A DNA stretch of 20,850 nucleotides, taken from positions 1 through 20,850 of the IMG/VR virus record IMGVR_UViG_3300044647_001526, one strand, 5' to 3'. Below are positions 19,983 to 20,850 of the stretch, one piece after another; the first letter of the stretch is position 1; each line of letters begins with the position of its first letter. The DNA is from a virus. A program made the translations under genes and the position numbers. The notes under the pieces are model-generated. The model was not told the origin of the DNA. It saw nothing but the letters and a program-made list of their open reading frames with translations, and did no database searches.

Positions 19983-20850
19983 ATGTCAGGTGTCTACAAC
20001 CGTAAGCTCTTTCGTCAAAGCGGCGCTCGCGACGAGCTTCGCAAGATGGGCGGGATCATGTCCAGCTCCGAGGAGCTGATGCGCGAGGCCCTGATGACCG
20101 GGATGCAGGCTCCGGGGCCCGCGGACCTTGGACCTATGGCCATGCCGCGGCAGCAGCCGATGGGGATGCCTGCGCCTCCGGTTATGCAGCCGCAGCAACC
20201 GATGATGCAGCAACCGATGGCTCCCATGCCGATGGACATGGGGATGCAGCAACCGATGGCCCCCATGCCGATGGACATGGGGATGCAGCAACCGATGATG
20301 CAGCAACCGATGATGCAGCCGCAGCAGCCAATGATGCAGCAACCGATGGCGGAGCCTGCCTTCATGCCGCCGGGGATGCCGCAGTCTGCGCAGATGCCGA
20401 TGCAGCCCGTTGGTTTCAACGAGGGCGGCCCAATTATCGTAGGGGCGGGAACTAAGTTTCCACGCGTGGTTGACATCACCCAGCAGGCTGGCACCGTTGT
20501 CGAAGCTCCGAAGGTCAGCCCTGACGCTCTTGCTACCGCAGAGAAGCTGGCGGGGGAAGTTGACGACAGAGACCCGGAAGAGGTTGGTCCGGAGATTGTT
20601 GACGCCGCAACAAAGGACGGCTTTGAGCCAACCGGAGATACTAAAACAGACCTTGCAAATATCTACGCTCAGTTGACTGGTGACCTTTCAGCCTACGAGA
20701 AGAACATTGACGAGCTCAACCGCGGCATCATTGGTGCGGCGATTGGGGCTGGGACCTCCGCACGTGCTACTGAGAATATCTCGAAAGGCCTTCTCGTGGG
20801 TCTCGAAGGTGCGAGAGCAACTGAAGAGCGCCGGGCTGGCGATGCTCGGG
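19983..20850 (+). CDS. Met/Gln/Pro-rich repeat protein, 5' part (3' end outside window)
   Basis: ATG 19983 follows the previous stop by one base, and the frame stays open to the window edge (289 codons visible). The N-terminus (MSGVYNRKLFRQSGARDELRKMGG) precedes residues about 48-140 made almost only of Met, Gln and Pro (MQPQQPMMQQPM and MAPMPMDMG units). After VGFNEGGPIIVGAG comes an acidic, helical region (EKLAGEVDDRDPEEVG; DLANIYAQLTGDLSAYEKNID) and a Gly/Ala-rich segment (GIIGAAIGAGTSA). It is probably another structural or ejection-type protein of the tail module. The low-complexity centre is likely disordered or forms an extended linker. Function unknown. Confidence 0.72.
   Translation, partial: MSGVYNRKLFRQSGARDELRKMGGIMSSSEELMREALMTGMQAPGPADLGPMAMPRQQPMGMPAPPVMQPQQPMMQQPMAPMPMDMGMQQPMAPMPMDMGMQQPMMQQPMMQPQQPMMQQPMAEPAFMPPGMPQSAQMPMQPVGFNEGGPIIVGAGTKFPRVVDITQQAGTVVEAPKVSPDALATAEKLAGEVDDRDPEEVGPEIVDAATKDGFEPTGDTKTDLANIYAQLTGDLSAYEKNIDELNRGIIGAAIGAGTSARATENISKGLLVGLEGARATEERRAGDAR
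20205..20350 (+). repeat. Low-complexity tandem repeats coding Met/Gln/Pro units
   Basis: Two 39-bp units (20205-20243 and 20244-20282) differ by one base. They are followed by several 15-bp units coding for M-Q-Q-P-M variants up to about 20350. Confidence 0.85.

Noticed and set aside
1-20850. tRNA genes, insertion sequences, attachment sites or strong terminators
   Set aside because: No cloverleaf, transposase, integrase or clear hairpin-plus-T-run was recognised by eye; gene spacing leaves little room for them.

Overview
The window looks like the late structural (head-tail to tail) region of a tailed-phage genome, or a prophage or metagenomic phage contig, infecting a Gram-negative host. 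All supported genes lie on the + strand and are packed almost without gaps: many stop and start codons overlap as ATGA, GTGA, TTGA or TAATG, and there is no gene-free stretch near 300 bases. Several proteins recall structural families common in aquatic podovirus-like phages (P22 gp4-like and gp10-like tail components, plus small conserved structural proteins). I see no tape-measure, tail-tube, sheath, integrase or RNA genes. A short-tailed phage of a moderately high-GC proteobacterium is therefore the best inference, but the host is not proven.

Layout. 1-494: the 3' end of a conserved virion-type protein. 502-1645: five very small, mostly Lys/Arg-rich proteins. 1649-3580: head-tail adaptor-like proteins and two small partners. 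3583-5846: small virion or fibre-type proteins, including one built of 22-24-residue repeats. 5862-8405: two adjacent RCC1-type beta-propeller proteins of seven blades each, the first also carrying an FN3-like domain. 8405-10225: a sulfotransferase-TPR-GT9 (heptosyltransferase-like) fusion. 10146-11822: a small unknown protein and a third seven-bladed RCC1 protein. 11826-15948: a sugar-modification cassette (GT25 glycosyltransferase, methyltransferase, RfaE2-type heptose adenylyltransferase, cupin, RfaE1-type heptose kinase, a glycerol-3-phosphate-cytidylyltransferase-like enzyme, a small HAD phosphatase, and an HldD-type epimerase). 15950-20850: return to tail genes (gp10-like protein, small conserved protein, Gly-rich protein, coiled-coil ejection-type protein, and the 5' part of a Met/Gln/Pro-rich protein that runs off the edge).

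The most interesting reading is that the phage carries, inside its tail module, enzymes for most steps of nucleotide-activated heptose synthesis: heptose-7-phosphate kinase, a candidate phosphatase, heptose-1-phosphate adenylyltransferase and ADP-heptose 6-epimerase. A GT9-type transferase fused to a sulfotransferase could use the product. Only the first step (sedoheptulose-7-phosphate isomerase, GmhA) is not seen and could come from the host. These enzymes are interleaved with three paralogous propeller proteins whose blades repeat with a 150-bp period and vary mainly in loop positions, as expected of receptor-binding or otherwise exposed virion proteins. The cassette could remodel host LPS, for example to exclude other phages, or could decorate the virion propellers. 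The sequence alone does not decide between these. Family names are from memory of motifs; no database search was run.
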